Assembly: GCA_903924715.1 (NCBI GenBank)
Contig: CAIYCP010000582.1
Span: 1 to 6,261, forward strand
Origin: an uncultured beta proteobacterium
Lineage (GTDB): Bacteria > Pseudomonadota > Gammaproteobacteria > Burkholderiales > Burkholderiaceae_B
Length of the DNA: 6,261 nt
Reading direction: 5' to 3'
In this document: one piece after another, positions 6,252 through 6,261 of the stretch
How the letters are laid out: the number at the start of each line of letters is the position of its first letter
Position numbering within the stretch: the stretch's first letter is position 1
Notes under the pieces: model-generated
What the model saw: the letters and a program-made list of their open reading frames with translations, nothing else
What the model was told of the DNA's origin: nothing
Database searches by the model: none
Translations under genes and position numbers: made by a program

Positions 6252-6261
6252 ATGGCCAACG
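6252..6261 (+). CDS. prs: Possible start of ribose-phosphate pyrophosphokinase (partial, runs off the window)
   Basis: The last ten bases read ATG GCC AAC G, giving Met-Ala-Asn and the first base of the next codon. Betaproteobacterial PRPP synthetases of the Bordetella type begin Met-Ala-Asn, and prs is the usual gene after ispE and tRNA-Gln in this order, so I infer the start of prs. The enzyme would make PRPP from ribose 5-phosphate and ATP. Three codons cannot prove identity, and no clear Shine-Dalgarno sequence precedes the ATG. Confidence 0.5.

Overview
The window looks like a piece of a betaproteobacterial chromosome, probably Burkholderiales and possibly close to Alcaligenaceae/Bordetella. 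This rests on the gene order TPR lipoprotein - lolB - ispE - tRNA-Gln - (prs) with mutM divergent from it, on the protein sequences, and on the moderately GC-rich coding DNA. The assignment comes from recalled family patterns, not from a search.

Layout. Positions 1 to about 100 are very AT-rich (23 G/C in the first 100 bases) and carry no recognisable gene. The sequence then changes abruptly into the last ~117 codons of an FAD-linked oxidase of the D-2-hydroxyglutarate/D-lactate dehydrogenase type, on the + strand and lacking its N-terminal part. It ends 6 bases from the end of a convergent gene, fahA (fumarylacetoacetase, - strand). Only 9 bases separate fahA from mutM (formamidopyrimidine-DNA glycosylase), which lies upstream of it on the same strand, so mutM-fahA is probably one transcription unit. 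A 61-base gap separates mutM from a divergent + strand operon: a 611-residue TPR lipoprotein (positional and domain counterpart of Pseudomonas LbcA), lolB (outer-membrane lipoprotein receptor), ispE (CDP-ME kinase of the MEP isoprenoid pathway) and tRNA-Gln(UUG), which begins one base after the ispE stop codon. A long hairpin followed by a T-run comes next, and the last ten bases appear to be the first codons of prs.

How the genes relate. The + strand operon mixes envelope biogenesis (TPR lipoprotein, LolB), isoprenoid precursor synthesis (IspE), translation (tRNA-Gln) and PRPP synthesis (prs, inferred). Overlap or near-overlap of the reading frames suggests translational coupling, and all three protein genes appear to start at non-ATG codons. 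The - strand pair joins a DNA repair enzyme with the last enzyme of tyrosine/homogentisate degradation.

Most of the window is ordinary conserved housekeeping sequence, and I found no undescribed system. The points most worth a second look are the compositional break near position 100 that cuts the oxidase gene, the hairpin between tRNA-Gln and prs, the LbcA-like protein next to lolB, and fahA sitting directly behind mutM.
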